The notes below the pieces were generated by a model. It saw only the letters and a program-made list of their open reading frames with translations, had not been told where the DNA came from and did not search any database. Shown one piece after another: positions 53,972 through 64,000 of a stretch of 64,000 bases of DNA. How positions within the stretch are numbered: position 1 is the stretch's first letter; the number at the start of each line of letters is the position of its first letter. The translations under genes were made by a program, and so were the position numbers. This stretch comes from Phanerochaete sordida (Eukaryota > Basidiomycota > Agaricomycetes > Polyporales > Phanerochaetaceae), in NCBI GenBank assembly GCA_019973155.2, contig BPQB01000012.1, positions 62,001-126,000 on the forward strand, in the 5' to 3' direction.

Positions 53972-55192
53972 TTATACAGCAACACTCCACATCCATCCCT
54001 TCGCCTTGAATTGCGCAAGGCTGTCGCGGGTGCACTCCTCCATGGTGCGGTACTCGATGCCGAGCACGCGCCTGCTCTTGCTGTTGTCGAAGGAGGTGTG
54101 GTACACTGCCGTCTTCGGGTCGTACGCCGTGTTGCCCGCGGGCAGGCTCGGCTCGAGCGCGTGGGCAGTGTTTACTGGAGGGATCCAGGTAAGTATGGAC
54201 GAGGTGGAGGTGGGATGATGGCACTCACCGAAGTCCTGCCAGTTCCAGGGCCCGCTGCTCACGATAATGCGCTCGCCGCCCGCTTCAGGGCGCTGAAGCG
54301 CCAGGGCATGTGCATGCGCGAGGTCGCGCACATCTACCCACGACTGCCTGTAAAGGGACGAATCAGCACCGATGACGACGACGCAGGCGAGTGGGTAGCA
54401 CGTACCCTTCAGTGGCGAGCTCCTCCATGGACTTGTTGCCCTTGATGACCGCGTCCCAGAACGCGAACATCGACGTGTTGAGCTGCTCCGCGTTCTTGAC
54501 GTCGTGCATCCAGGGGCCATACACGTACGGCGGGTTGAGCGCGACGACGTCGAACATCGCCTCGCCCCTGTGGCTCGCGGCGAACTCCCACGCGGCGCGC
54601 TCCGCGAGGGCCTTGCTCGCGTGGTACTTGCTCGCCTGGTCCGCGCCGCGCCGGTTCTGCGCGCAGTCGTCGATCGCGAGCTCGTTCCAGTCGCCCTCGG
54701 CGTACGTGCGCGCCTTGGACAGGTCCGGGTCCTCGGTGAGTACCGCCGCGCACGAGGACGTGATCACGACGCGGCGCACGGTCGCGTTGCCGTGTGCGAG
54801 CGCAGAGCGCAGGACGCTGAGCGTGCCTGCGACGGCCGGCCCGATGAGCTCCTGCGGGTCGTCGGCGTGCATGTGGAAGGGCGATGCGAGGTGCTCGATC
54901 GCGTCGACGCCCTTCACGGCGTCGTCGAACGCGCCGTCCTGTGGCTGAGTTCAGTCGCCGGCACAGAGCATAGCACAGTCGACTGACATACCTTGGTAAT
55001 GTCAGGCACAATGACGACTTCGAAGCGGTCGCCGTAGCTCTTGAAGAGGTCCTTGAGGTAGGGGATCGCGGAGTCCTTGCGGACGGTACCGCGGACGGTG
55101 TAGCCGTCCTCGAGGAGCTGCTTGACGACCCAGACAGCAACGAAGCCGTTGCAGCCAGATACGAGGACCTTTCCCTTGGTGACAGCAGGCAT
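53972..55192 (-). CDS. NAD(P)-dependent extended SDR reductase (Gre2/dihydroflavonol reductase-like)
   Basis: Exons 54992-55192, 54406-54938, 54229-54347 and 53972-54174 give 351 aa. The Rossmann dinucleotide site is VLVSGCNGFVAVWVV near residue 9, where the family usually has GxxGxxG. A Ser in VVITSSCAAV and the catalytic pair YHASK (YxxxK) in the second exon complete the active site, with NPPYVYGPW after it. These are features of extended SDRs such as yeast Gre2 (methylglyoxal/aldehyde reductase) and plant DFR/CCR. The third exon reads QSWVDVRDLAHAHALAL. A strong TATA box (TATAAAA, 55299-55305 minus strand) lies about 107 bp upstream of the ATG. The substrate is unknown; cytosolic. Confidence 0.9.
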
Positions 55193-56304
55193 GATGACTG
55201 TGTTGGAAGTGCTTGAAAGAGCAGAAGATGAGATAGACGGTCGAGTGCGTTGAGACGGTGTGGAGTTGGTTGGGAGACCACGGCCTGCATTCCCTGTCTT
55301 TTATACGCGTGCATAGTTGGCGACACCGCGGATAGCAGCGCAAAGCGTGCAGCACTCGCGCACTCTCCAGCGGCAAGGCCCGACGCTGCTGCTACCACCG
55401 CCGGCCGACCGAATCGAGTAGCATCAGAGCGACTCGGAGTCGCCCCTGAGACGGCTCGTCCGCCTAGAAGATTTTCCAGCTGTTCTCGACTTCTGGAGTC
55501 CATGCGCGGTGACCACATGTGGTAATCGGCCGACATCCCTCCAGCGACCCGCAGAGGTCAATGTCCCAGATGTTGGTAGCGCCCAAGTGCTTACGAGGGC
55601 CTGCGCGCGCTCCGGTGACCGGGATATGCTGGATGCGAGCGTCGTGGGACCGTGACTGGCCTCAGACGGCGGTAGCATCTGTGTTGGCCAATGACAAACC
55701 GACATTGAGAACTGGCTGCGAATTTCCAGCATCGCATGAAACCGCGCTGCAGTCAATATTCGTCAGGCTAAGTTCTAGGGCGCCCATAGCATTAGCTGCC
55801 CACCTACATGCTCAGCCTGTATCGCACATTCTGTATCCAGGAGATCTCTGCCAGATTCTCCGCGTGAGACCTGGTCAAAGTAGAGCTGTCAGCACGCAGA
55901 TCGTCTGAGCAACCTCTAGGTAAATCGAAGTCGCAGTGGCTTACCTAGGTGCTGCGTCTTTAGCGTAGTCAGCTCGATTCCAGTGAGGAGACAACACGAG
56001 GCGCAAAGCGCAGCTGATACTTGGAGTTTTTTTGGGCTTAATGTGCGGATTTAGTCGCCTTCGCGGCCGCCGCGGTCGTGGAAGGCGGCAGCAGAGGAGC
56101 ACAAAGCGTTTAGCGCCGTGGTTGAGTGCTTCGGGCGGCAGGCGCATCAGGCGCATCGAAATGCCGAGAAAGGCCGAATTTACTTCGCGCACACCATCCT
56201 CCCAGTCTTACTGTCGCATTTCTAGTCTTTGTGAGGAAGTTGAAGACGATCTGGTATGTGCACGTATCAAATATATGGACAAAGCTTACTACAAAATGTT
56301 GATA
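55193..56304. other. Intergenic, no gene seen
   Basis: Upstream of the reductase. Nothing recognised apart from the TATA box. Confidence 0.5.
55299..55305 (-). promoter_or_regulatory. TATA box of the SDR reductase
   Basis: TATAAAA on the minus strand, about 107 bp upstream of the start codon at 55192. Confidence 0.55.
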
Positions 56305-56745
56305 TCAGGGCTGACCAGCCACAACAAAGGCCTGCCTGGTCGTCCGCATACGCTCGAAGGCACTTACAGCACTCGCGGGACTCCAGTTCTGCACGCGGCA
56401 AGTGCCTAGCTGACTTGCCTCCCTGGTTGCGGCACACGATCTGGCAGGATGGGACCGACTCTGCGTCATGGTAGGCTGTGAAGCTGGGACTTATCTACGA
56501 GCCAGAGGTTATGCTTCAGCGCCAGCGACGGCACTACGCCGTCCCGCAGGGCAGGCTGCGCCTCGACGAGGCCCTTCCAGAACGGATGGGTCGCGAACGG
56601 GACGTCGACCGTGTAGCGCAGAAAGATGCCCATGCGCTAGACATGGGAGATGTGCTTTAGCAGCAGCCGTCACGCATCATCGCCGGCCAGCGCATCGCTG
56701 TACAGTGGCAACGTGGTGCAGCGCAGACAGTATGCGACCACCGCG
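56305..56745 (-). pseudogene. HET-family gene fragment with internal deletion
   Basis: The left part encodes the C-terminus AFERMRTTRQAFVVAGQP plus stop (56305-56307), as in HET copy 3 (AAFERMRTTGQTFVVADQP). From about 56478 the DNA matches plus-strand 59540-59780 of copy 3, the part C-terminal to the HET core, but with stops and shifts. The sequence between these parts and the whole HET core are missing. Confidence 0.8.
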
Positions 56746-57116
56746 GACTAGTACACACATATCTCCGTGTCCATCAGCCGTGCGGATTACCGGACTCATT
56801 TGACGATTTCACGGACAATCTCAACATGATGCCTTGATGTACTAGCAGTGCCATCACAGGTTCTTGGATTGCCATCCACGGTGTGAGCGTGTCTTTACCT
56901 GAACGAGCTGATTCGCTCCAGCTCAAAGATCAGTCATCTCATAGATGTTTTCTGCATGCTCACGCCTGCCAGCAATCTGCTTGGATACCGACATGGACTG
57001 AGTGCACTAATTGCGCTCTGTGCTGGCGGTCGGTTCGCAGCCGCGTAGTCCCTACTCTCACCTCCTTCGACCCACCTCTCTCCGGTTCTTGCTAGCTGTT
57101 TTAACTCCCTATTGCT
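56746..57116. other. Intergenic upstream of membrane protein 1
   Basis: No gene seen. Similar in part to the region before membrane protein 2 (for example blocks near 56945-56990 and 61930-61980). Confidence 0.5.
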
Positions 57117-58589
57117 ATGCTCCTCACACTCCTTTTCGCTCGTTGTATCTTGGCATTACTCACCCTCATTCATCTCTCGCCTGTGCTAGGTGCCTTGATC
57201 AACGTCACCGTCGACGATCAGGGCATCGACCCAACCACCGGAACAAGCATCGTCTATGAGGCGCAATGGGCGATTGGGCCCTGTAGCTTTTGCGGCGCAC
57301 AGCCAGATGCCAACATGGCTCTCGACGGCACCTGGCATGACACGACGTACAATGTAAATTCACCTACGGAGACCTTACTGCGAAATGCCACCTTCGAGTT
57401 TACTGGTATGGCTCCAGCGACGCTTCTGGATCGCAGATACTAACGTCTTCGCAGGCTCAGCTCTCTATGTATTTGGCATGATTGATGGCAGCTTCGGCAT
57501 CGATCTCATATTTTACCTCGACGGCCAGCAAGCCGGCCGTTTTACCGATCCTCAAACCACCGAGTTCGCATACAAATACAACCAGACGTACTTCTCCGCT
57601 GAGAATCTCGAGGAGACGTCGCACTCCTTCAAGCTGCAGAACGGGGAGACCAACGGGCCTCGAAGCGTGGTATTGTTTGATTACCTCATATACACGAAGT
57701 GCGTCTGCAGCCCATGTGGTGAATCATGCCTGACTGGAATGACTGCAGAGACGATGGCAGCGATTCTAGCTCTATACCGCCCCCAGCAGGCCCGGCGCCG
57801 GGCCCTCAGTCATCGAATCCACCGCCAGAGCTGCGATCTACCTCGAGTACCTCCCCAGCGATTACAAACTCAAAGTCATCCCAGGGCTCAAGCATCCCGA
57901 GCGGAAGTTCTGCCTCTCAGACAAGCGCTTCCTCTGCCGCTGTCACATCTCCGGCGCCCGGGGGTGGCCAGGCCGCTGCGCCGTCGTCGTCGCTTGCTTC
58001 GTCTGCGGGCGTGGGCGCAGTACCGGGCTCATCGTCAAGCGCTTCGCCTTCGCCCTCGTCGCCCGGTGTCGCCGCAGAGTCATCTCATGCTCCAAAACTC
58101 TCGAACACGACACGTACTGCCGTCATCGCCGTCGCCGTCGTAGTCCCCATCATTATTCTCGCGCTCCTCGCGCTCCTGTACCGGGCGCGTCGCAGCCGCT
58201 CCCGGCGCGGCACTTCGGCGGAGAACCTCGTCCCCGGCCCGCCGGTCGATGCGAACACCAGCGAGGGTCGCTTGGCACAGCTCGCGGACATGGCAGAGCA
58301 CCCTCAGGCGCCGCCGTACGCAGACACCGCGCCGACATACTACTCCGTATCGCCGTTCACGCCTTCGCTTGGGCCGTCGAGCCAGACCTCGCCGCTTCTT
58401 CCGGAGAAGGGGCGTGCATCTGCGTCGGCTACAGTTCCATCGCCGTCAGTCTCGGGATACCATTTGATGCCGTCTGCGGGAGTGAGCAGGGTGGGGGAAG
58501 ATGCGATGTCCCCAAGCATGAGCGTGTGGGACCCTGTGGGCAGCATTACGCCCGGCACTGCCCCGCCGATGTACCAGAGCGAAGCTTGA
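57117..58589 (+). CDS. Single-pass membrane protein with S/T/P-rich stalk, copy 1
   Basis: Exons 57117-57405, 57455-57698 and 57749-58589 give 457 aa. A signal peptide (MLLTLLFARCILALLTLIHL...) precedes an ectodomain of about 150 residues (ALINVTVDDQG, YEAQWAIGPC, LDGTWHDTTYN, ALYVFGMIDGSFGIDLIFYL, SFKLQNGETNGPRS, FDYLIYTKDD) with sequons such as NVT and NAT. A long Ser/Pro/Ala-rich stalk follows, then a transmembrane helix (AVIAVAVVVPIIILALLALL) closed by YRARRSRSRR, and a cytosolic tail with PPYADTAPTYYSVSPFTPSL and PLLPEK. Type I topology is expected. This plan is common among agaricomycete cell-surface proteins of unknown ligand. Exons 1 and 2 have exactly the lengths of copy 2. Confidence 0.88.
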
Positions 58590-58817
58590 TTGCCTCCGTG
58601 ATGTCCGTGGTGCCTGAAAGAGACGAGTGCTCGCTATTATACCCGTCGTCGCAGCAATGCCTGTCGAGGGCACGCACGACTATCTCGTTTATCTTATTCT
58701 TTCTTTGCCGTAGGCTGACAGGGTACTTATTTACTGAGCATTTTACGGACCAGCTCAACGTGCTATGGGGGAGGGAAGCTGAAATGGCTACGGGCAGTAG
58801 ATGCTACCTATATTTAG

Positions 58818-58932
58818 TTAATAAGTTATAGACTGCTGTCCGTCGGTCGTCATCTGTTCGTATGCTGCTATGTACTGGTCAGAATACTTTGGCCGTGTGC
58901 GAGCCTCGTATCCGAGGAGATAGGTGATCTCC
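58818..58932 (-). pseudogene. HET-family C-terminal fragment
   Basis: Encodes ITYLLGYEARTRPKYSDQY and AAYEQMTTDGQQSITY plus stop, closely resembling the C-terminus of the partial HET gene at 63800-64000. Upstream coding sequence is absent: beyond about 58935 the DNA becomes the 3' end of HET copy 3. Confidence 0.75.
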
Positions 58933-59017
58933 ATCCTCCGCCCTTCTGCTTTTTATGGGGAAATCGCAGACGATCTGGGGCGTATACATATTCAATGGCA
59001 GAACCTACTCTCACATA

Positions 59018-61104
59018 TCAAGGCTGGTCAGCTACAACAAAGGTCTGGCCGGTTGTCCGCATACGCTCAAAGGCAGCTAGATATTGGTCTCTGAATGCTG
59101 TTCGTCGCCCTGCCTCCTCTCCAGTTACATAGGCGTAGCCCTGGGCCGCCCAGCCGCGTCTTGGCCGCGTCCACGATACACCTCCGACAGTCTGACACTG
59201 TCCTTGGGAGAAAATCGGACAACAGCCCACTTCAATACTTCAAGAGTGTTCGTCCACCACTGGGCACCGTTCAGTGGCTCCACAAGTACCCAGATTACCT
59301 CTTGGTGTATGGGAAGACGAAGTGTCTTGTAAGTTGCACCTTGCACTAGGATGCCTTGCAGCTCCAACGGGGACAATCGCAAGCGAGGGACGTTCGCCTC
59401 TTCGGCGTCGAAGCAGAATTCGAGTTCTATACGCGGCGAGGCCCTGGCTATTCCGGCTGCGTAGTTATGACATACAATTTTGCAGAGTGGGAATGACTTT
59501 GCGTCATGGTAGTACTGCCAAAGGTGTGCGCTGTGAAGCTGAGATTTGTCAACGAGCCAAAGGTTGCCCTTCAGTGACGACACGAGGCTGTCCCGCAGGG
59601 CCGGGCGCGCCTCGACAAGGCCTTTCCAGGACGGATGGATCGCGAACGGGACGTCGACCGTGTAGCGCAGGAAAACATCCATGCGCCAGACATGCGAGAT
59701 GTGCTTCAGCAACAGCTGCCACGCGTCCTCGACCGCGACGGCCTCACTGTACAGCGGCAGCGTGGTGCAGCGCAGGCAATATGCAAGCCCCGCGATGCGG
59801 TCGAGCTCGTTCGTGCAGAGGCGGCGCATCATCTCTGGGACAAGCGCGTCGCGCGTGAGCCGTGCGAGGCTGCCAAAGCCCGCGAAGAGCGCCGCGTCGC
59901 CCGGCTGCGGCGTGCCCGACAGCCCGCCAGGCAGCCACGACGAGAGCGACTCCTGTAGCGTCCAAACGCGGTTGAACCAGTGCTGCGGAGACGCTAACGC
60001 GGCGGGACACGTGTCGAGTGCGAGCCCGAGGCCGTTGAAGTAGGTGATGCACGGTCGGCCGTACGGGCTTCCTTGGTAGATGTAGCCGATTGTCGGTACG
60101 TCGATCTTCCACTCCTCGATACGCCGTGCCTCGTCTTCCAGGCGGTCGCGCTGCCGGAGGCACAGGACGTCGAGCCAGACGTACTCTGCACCCAGGTTCA
60201 GCAGCTCGATGCGGATGTGCTCCAGCGTGGTCGCGCGGGGGATCGGCACGCGCCACTGCTTGCCATTGATCAGCGTTGACACCATCTGCATATCGGCCTG
60301 CGGGACCCAACTATGCGATACCGTCCACAGCTGGGGAGGGAGATTGCGCGATAAGTCCCGATATCGCCCTTTGGAGTAGACATGCGATGGGTTGAGGATG
60401 GTGGATAGTGGAAGGACGCGGTTGCTGAAAAGGTCCCAGACGCGCCGAGGGGGGATGTCTGAGCGCTTGAGACTGAAGTCTTGGATTGCAGCTTGCCGCC
60501 ATCCTTCGTTACGTACTTCATGCTCCTGCAGTAGGGAGTAGCACCTCTGTCCGGTGACGCCAGATGACATCTTCGCCCACCATGGGCGTACTTTGCCGTA
60601 TGCCTCTCCGAAGTCGTGGGACGTGCGCAGGATAGTCGTTATTAGATCTCGAATTCCATTGGTGCTGAGCTGATACTCCGTTCTTAGGACGTTATTGAGT
60701 GTGCAAAGAAGGTCGACAGGGCTCATCGCACCGCATCGCGTGTCCGCTAGCCTGTCTGGGATCGCGCCGGGTCCGATGCGTAGCCACTGCAGAGGCACTG
60801 CGGATCGGGTCTCCGGACGAAGGACGAACGTCGCACCCCTGCCAGGGTACCGAAACAGTGTGTCTTCCGGTATGGCGCCCGCAAGCGCAAGCTGCGCCAT
60901 CCCCCATGCGTCTCTGCGTCGGTCTCCTGCATCAAGCTTCCGACTCGTATCGCCTGTTTCCGTGGTGGCGCGGGCCACGACATGGCGGCGTACCAGAATT
61001 TTCTGCAGCTTATTTTTGGTCTCCCAAGGGACATCGTAGCCCAGGACAGTGATGGAAGACCCCTCAAGGGTAAAATACCGCTTTCCCGAGGGCCAGTGCT
61101 CCAT
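59018..61104 (-). CDS. HET-domain protein, copy 3, with a C-terminal frame change
   Basis: From the ATG at 61104 (MEHWPSGKRYFTLEGS) the frame is open for 659 codons to 59125. Family blocks: GYDVPWETKN, RRDAWGMAQLALAG, PLQWLRIGPGAIPDRLAD and DFGEAYGKVR. HET core: NRVLPLSTIL, QLWTVSHSWVP, AEYVWLDVLCLRQRD, VPTIGYIYQGS and HWFNRVWTLQES. The frame ends RGRGQDAAGRPRATPM, but the family C-terminus (GYAYVTGEEAGRR through FVVADQP) continues in another frame to 59018. A 41-nt GT...AG segment after LSE would join them in phase, so either a short intron or a one-base shift explains it. I give the longer extent. Confidence 0.85.
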
Positions 61105-62079
61105 CGGTTGACGCGAAGTCGGCTATCCCAAGTAAATTACAGCGATTGTTCAGCTTCAGACCTCAGGCTTCATGGAGCGCAGTAATACGTACAGCGGTGA
61201 CACCGTAAGCTTGCGCTCTTTGCAGCAAGGGGTCCATTTCGTGCTCGTCGACGGAGTCGGCCCCACATGTGCCAAAACCTACGCAGGCAACTTATGATCA
61301 GCATCCCGCCTCAAGAATAACAAAGCTCGCTCATTTGACTTGCATACAAGATATGAGAGCATTTTGCACCCGCAAGGTTGTAGATTGAACGCCATAGTGC
61401 GAAGTTACGTGCACCGTGAGCGCTGTCTGAAGGCAAGCAGATCTTCGCGATGCCGCCGCTGCGGCTCAGGCTGGCGGGGCCGGGAAACGTGGCGGAGACG
61501 CTGACAGGGTTGGAACGTTCCAAGTTGTTCACAACAACGACCGCTAGGACTCGGACTACCATCCATACTCACGACACACCTTTCTCCGTCCTCAGCAAAT
61601 GCGATTGCGCAGCTGTCGCAGCTGAGGTCGTAGATGACTCACTACCTGACGTATCAGCGCGTTGCCTCGGAACGTCACGATGTTACTACTACTGCGAAGC
61701 AGCCGCGCCTACCCTAACACTGTTATCACGGTCCGTGTGCACTGTGGGTAAGTCGCAGTGCATCTTGTTCTTCAGCGGTGGAGAAATCATTTGACGAACA
61801 ATTTCGACCCGATTGTTTGGCATGTGAGTATTGAAACTTGCGTTGTCATCTATGATGTTCAGGCATCCTCTCTGAAAAGGTATGATGCTGATGCACTCAC
61901 TCTAGCCGGAACGACTGTTATTCTCACAGACGGCTGCTGTATGCTCACGCTTGCCATTAGCATGCCGATGGATACCAACACGGCCCAGATACCAGTTGCG
62001 GGGTGGCTGGTTTGCAACGGCTTGCTCTCTGCTCTCATCTCCTTTGGTTTCCGAATAATCGCCTGCAGCGCCAGTAGGC
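61105..62079. other. Divergent intergenic region between HET copy 3 and membrane protein 2
   Basis: No gene recognised. Includes stretches resembling the region before membrane protein 1. Confidence 0.5.
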
Positions 62080-63565
62080 ATGCACATTCCACTCTTTTCC
62101 TGTCGCTACATCCTTGCATTCTTTACCTTCGTTCATCTCTGTCCCGCTCTGGGCGCCTTGATCAACGTCACTGTCGACGACCAGGGCAGTGACTCAACCA
62201 CAGGAACGAGCATCGTCTATGAGGCGCAATGGGCGATTGGCCCCTGTAGCACTTGTGGCGCACAGCCAGACCCCAACAACGCCATCGACGGCACCTGGCA
62301 CGACACGACGTATAACCCCAGCGTCCCTGCGCAGACCCTGCTGCGAAATGCAACCTTCGAATTTACAGGTATGACCCTAGAGACAGTCGTTTGACTACAA
62401 ATGCTGACGACTTCACAGGCTCAGCTCTCTACGTCTTCGGCATGATTGATGGGGGCTTCGGCATTGATTTAATACTCTACTTGGACGGAGAACAAGCCGG
62501 CCGCTTCACCGATCCTCCCACCAGCGATTTCACGTACAAGTACAACCAGCTATACTTCTCTGCCGAGAATCTCGACGAGACACAACACTCCTTCAAGCTG
62601 CAGAACGGAGAGAATAACGGGCCGCTAAGCGTAGTACTGTTTGATTACCTCAGATACACGAAGTGCGTCTGCAGCCCATGTCATGAAGGATTCCTGACTG
62701 GAATAACTGCAGAGACGATGGTAGCGAACCTAGCTCTGTACCGCCCCCAGCATCCCCAGCTCCGAGCCCTCAATCATCGAATCCACCGACGCCAGAGCAG
62801 CCGCCTACCTCGAGTACCCCAACGAGCACAAGTTCAAAGCCGCCCCAGGGCCCAGACATCCCGAGTTCTTCGCCTAGCGGAAATTCTACCTCTCAGACAA
62901 GCACTTCCCCTGCTACTAGCCCTCCTGCAACATCCGGAGATGTACATTCTACTGCGCCATTATTCTCTCCTGCCTCTTCTACAAGCGTGGTCACAGTACC
63001 GGACTCATCGTCAAGGGCTTCGCCTTCGCCCTCTTCGCCCGGTGTCGCCGCAGCGTCATCTCATGCCCCAAAACTCTCGAACACGACACGTACCGCCGTC
63101 ATCGCCGTCGCCGTCGTGGTCCCCATCATCATTCTTGCGCTCCTCGCGCTCCTGTACCGAGCGCGTCGCAGCCGCTTCCAGCGCGGGACTTCGACTGAGA
63201 ATCTCGTTCACAGCCCGTCGGTCGATGCGAACGCCAGTGAAGGTCGCTTGGCACAACTCGCAGACATGGCGGGGAACCTTCAAACGCCGCCGTACGCAGA
63301 CACCGCGCCGACATACTACTCCGTATCGCCGTTTACTCCTTCGCTTGGGCCGTCGAGCCAGACCTCGCCGCTTCTTCCGGAGAAGGGGCGTGCACCCGCG
63401 TCAGCCACCTTTTCCTCGCCGTCGGTTTCGGGACATTCTTCGGTGCAGGATGCGGAGATGAGCGAGGTGGGGGAAGGTGCGATCCCGGCAAACATGAGCG
63501 TGTGGGACCCTGTGGGCAGCGTTACACCAGAGACCGCTCCTCCAATGTACCAGAGCGAGGCTTGA
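62080..63565 (+). CDS. Single-pass membrane protein with S/T/P-rich stalk, copy 2
   Basis: Exons 62080-62368, 62419-62662 and 62713-63565 give 461 aa; exons 1 (289 nt) and 2 (244 nt) equal copy 1. Signal peptide (MHIPLFSCRYILAFFTFVHL), an ectodomain nearly the same as copy 1 (LINVTVDDQGSDSTTGTS, QWAIGPCSTCGAQPD, ALYVFGMIDGGFGIDLILYL), a Ser/Thr/Pro stalk that differs strongly from copy 1, then an almost identical membrane helix (AVIAVAVVVPIIILALLALL) with YRARRSRFQR and a conserved tail (PPYADTAPTYYSVSPFTPSL). The contrast between conserved ends and a variable stalk is notable. Divergent from HET copy 3 and convergent with the partial HET gene at the right edge. Confidence 0.88.
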
Positions 63566-63799
63566 TTGCCTCCGTGGCGCTGTGCTGCCTGGAAGAGGCG
63601 GACGCTTACTATTATACCCGTCGTTGCAGCAATGCCTGTCGAGGGCACTCGCGACTGTGTTGTTTCTTTGTTTCTATGTTTACAAATTACCATAGGCTTT
63701 CAGGACACGTCTTTACTGAGCGTTTTACGCGCTAGCTCCACGCGCTATAGGGGAGAGAAGCTGGGATGGCTTTGGGCAGTAGATGCTACCTATATTTAA

Positions 63800-64000
63800 C
63801 TAATAAATTATGAACTGCTTTCCGTCGGTCGTCATCTGCTTGTATGCTGCCATGTACTGCTCAGCATACTTCGTCCGTAAACGTGCCTCGACTCCGGGGA
63901 GGTAGATTATTTTCCTTCTGAAGCACCGAATATACTCCTCCACCCAGTCATCAGCGCGGTAGCTGACCTCTAAAACTGCCCACTTTACCGCGTCGCTGGT
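63800..64000 (-). CDS. HET-domain protein, partial (C-terminal end only, cut by the window)
   Basis: On the minus strand it reads AVKWAVLEVSYRADDW, YLPGVEARLRTKYAEQY and AAYKQMTTDGKQFIIY then a stop at 63800-63802. It matches the C-termini of HET copies 2 and 3 (VKWAVIQVT, LKWAVVRFS; REQY, RDQY). The HET core would lie to the right of the window. The 3' part is nearly the same as the fragment at 58818-58932. Confidence 0.8.
   Translation of the reverse strand, partial: TSDAVKWAVLEVSYRADDWVEEYIRCFRRKIIYLPGVEARLRTKYAEQYMAAYKQMTTDGKQFIIY

Overview
The window looks like nuclear DNA of a basidiomycete fungus, probably an agaricomycete close to the wood-decay polypores. Protein-coding genes are GC-rich and split by very short introns (about 40-60 nt, GT...AG, often with a CTAAC/CTGAC-like branch site). 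The recognisable genes fit: an APC11 subunit, a Prp16 helicase, an Rsc1/2-like remodeller subunit, HET-domain proteins, a DUF6589 protein and a chromodomain Ty3/gypsy element. The taxon is an inference; no rRNA or tRNA gene was seen.

Layout. 1-2.4 kb: a partial GH71/99-like hydrolase, a P-loop kinase and APC11. 2.8-20 kb: six related small secreted proteins (SSP1-SSP6; two on the minus strand, four on the plus strand) interleaved with a convergent pair of alpha/beta hydrolases and an Rsc1/2-like bromodomain-BAH gene. SSP6 is cut off by the LTR of the retrotransposon. 19.8-27.9 kb: a full-length minus-strand Ty3/gypsy chromovirus with two LTRs, gag, a pol carrying a dUTPase domain, and a third ORF overlapping the pol tail; it appears to be self-primed. 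29-33 kb: a coiled-coil hypothetical gene convergent with a four-exon DUF6589 gene. 33.6-42.3 kb: a BTB/POZ gene, an 18-exon Prp16/DHX38 homologue and an F-box-like gene.

43.8-64 kb is a duplicated accessory region. It has three substantially complete HET-domain genes, at least three HET fragments (one running off the right edge), two paralogous F-box-like genes with acidic tails, an extended-SDR reductase with a relic of a second copy, and two paralogous single-pass membrane proteins with a secreted-type ectodomain, Ser/Thr/Pro stalk and cytosolic tail. HET and membrane-protein genes alternate, which suggests a tandemly amplified HET plus receptor-like module. A role in self/non-self recognition is a hypothesis resting on what is known of HET domains in ascomycetes.

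The two regions most worth following up are the HET/membrane-protein array and the SSP cluster. The retrotransposon adds three structural oddities: dUTPase, out-of-frame ORF3 and self-priming. All gene models are hand-spliced from GT/AG sites, reading frame and paralogue agreement, without transcript data.
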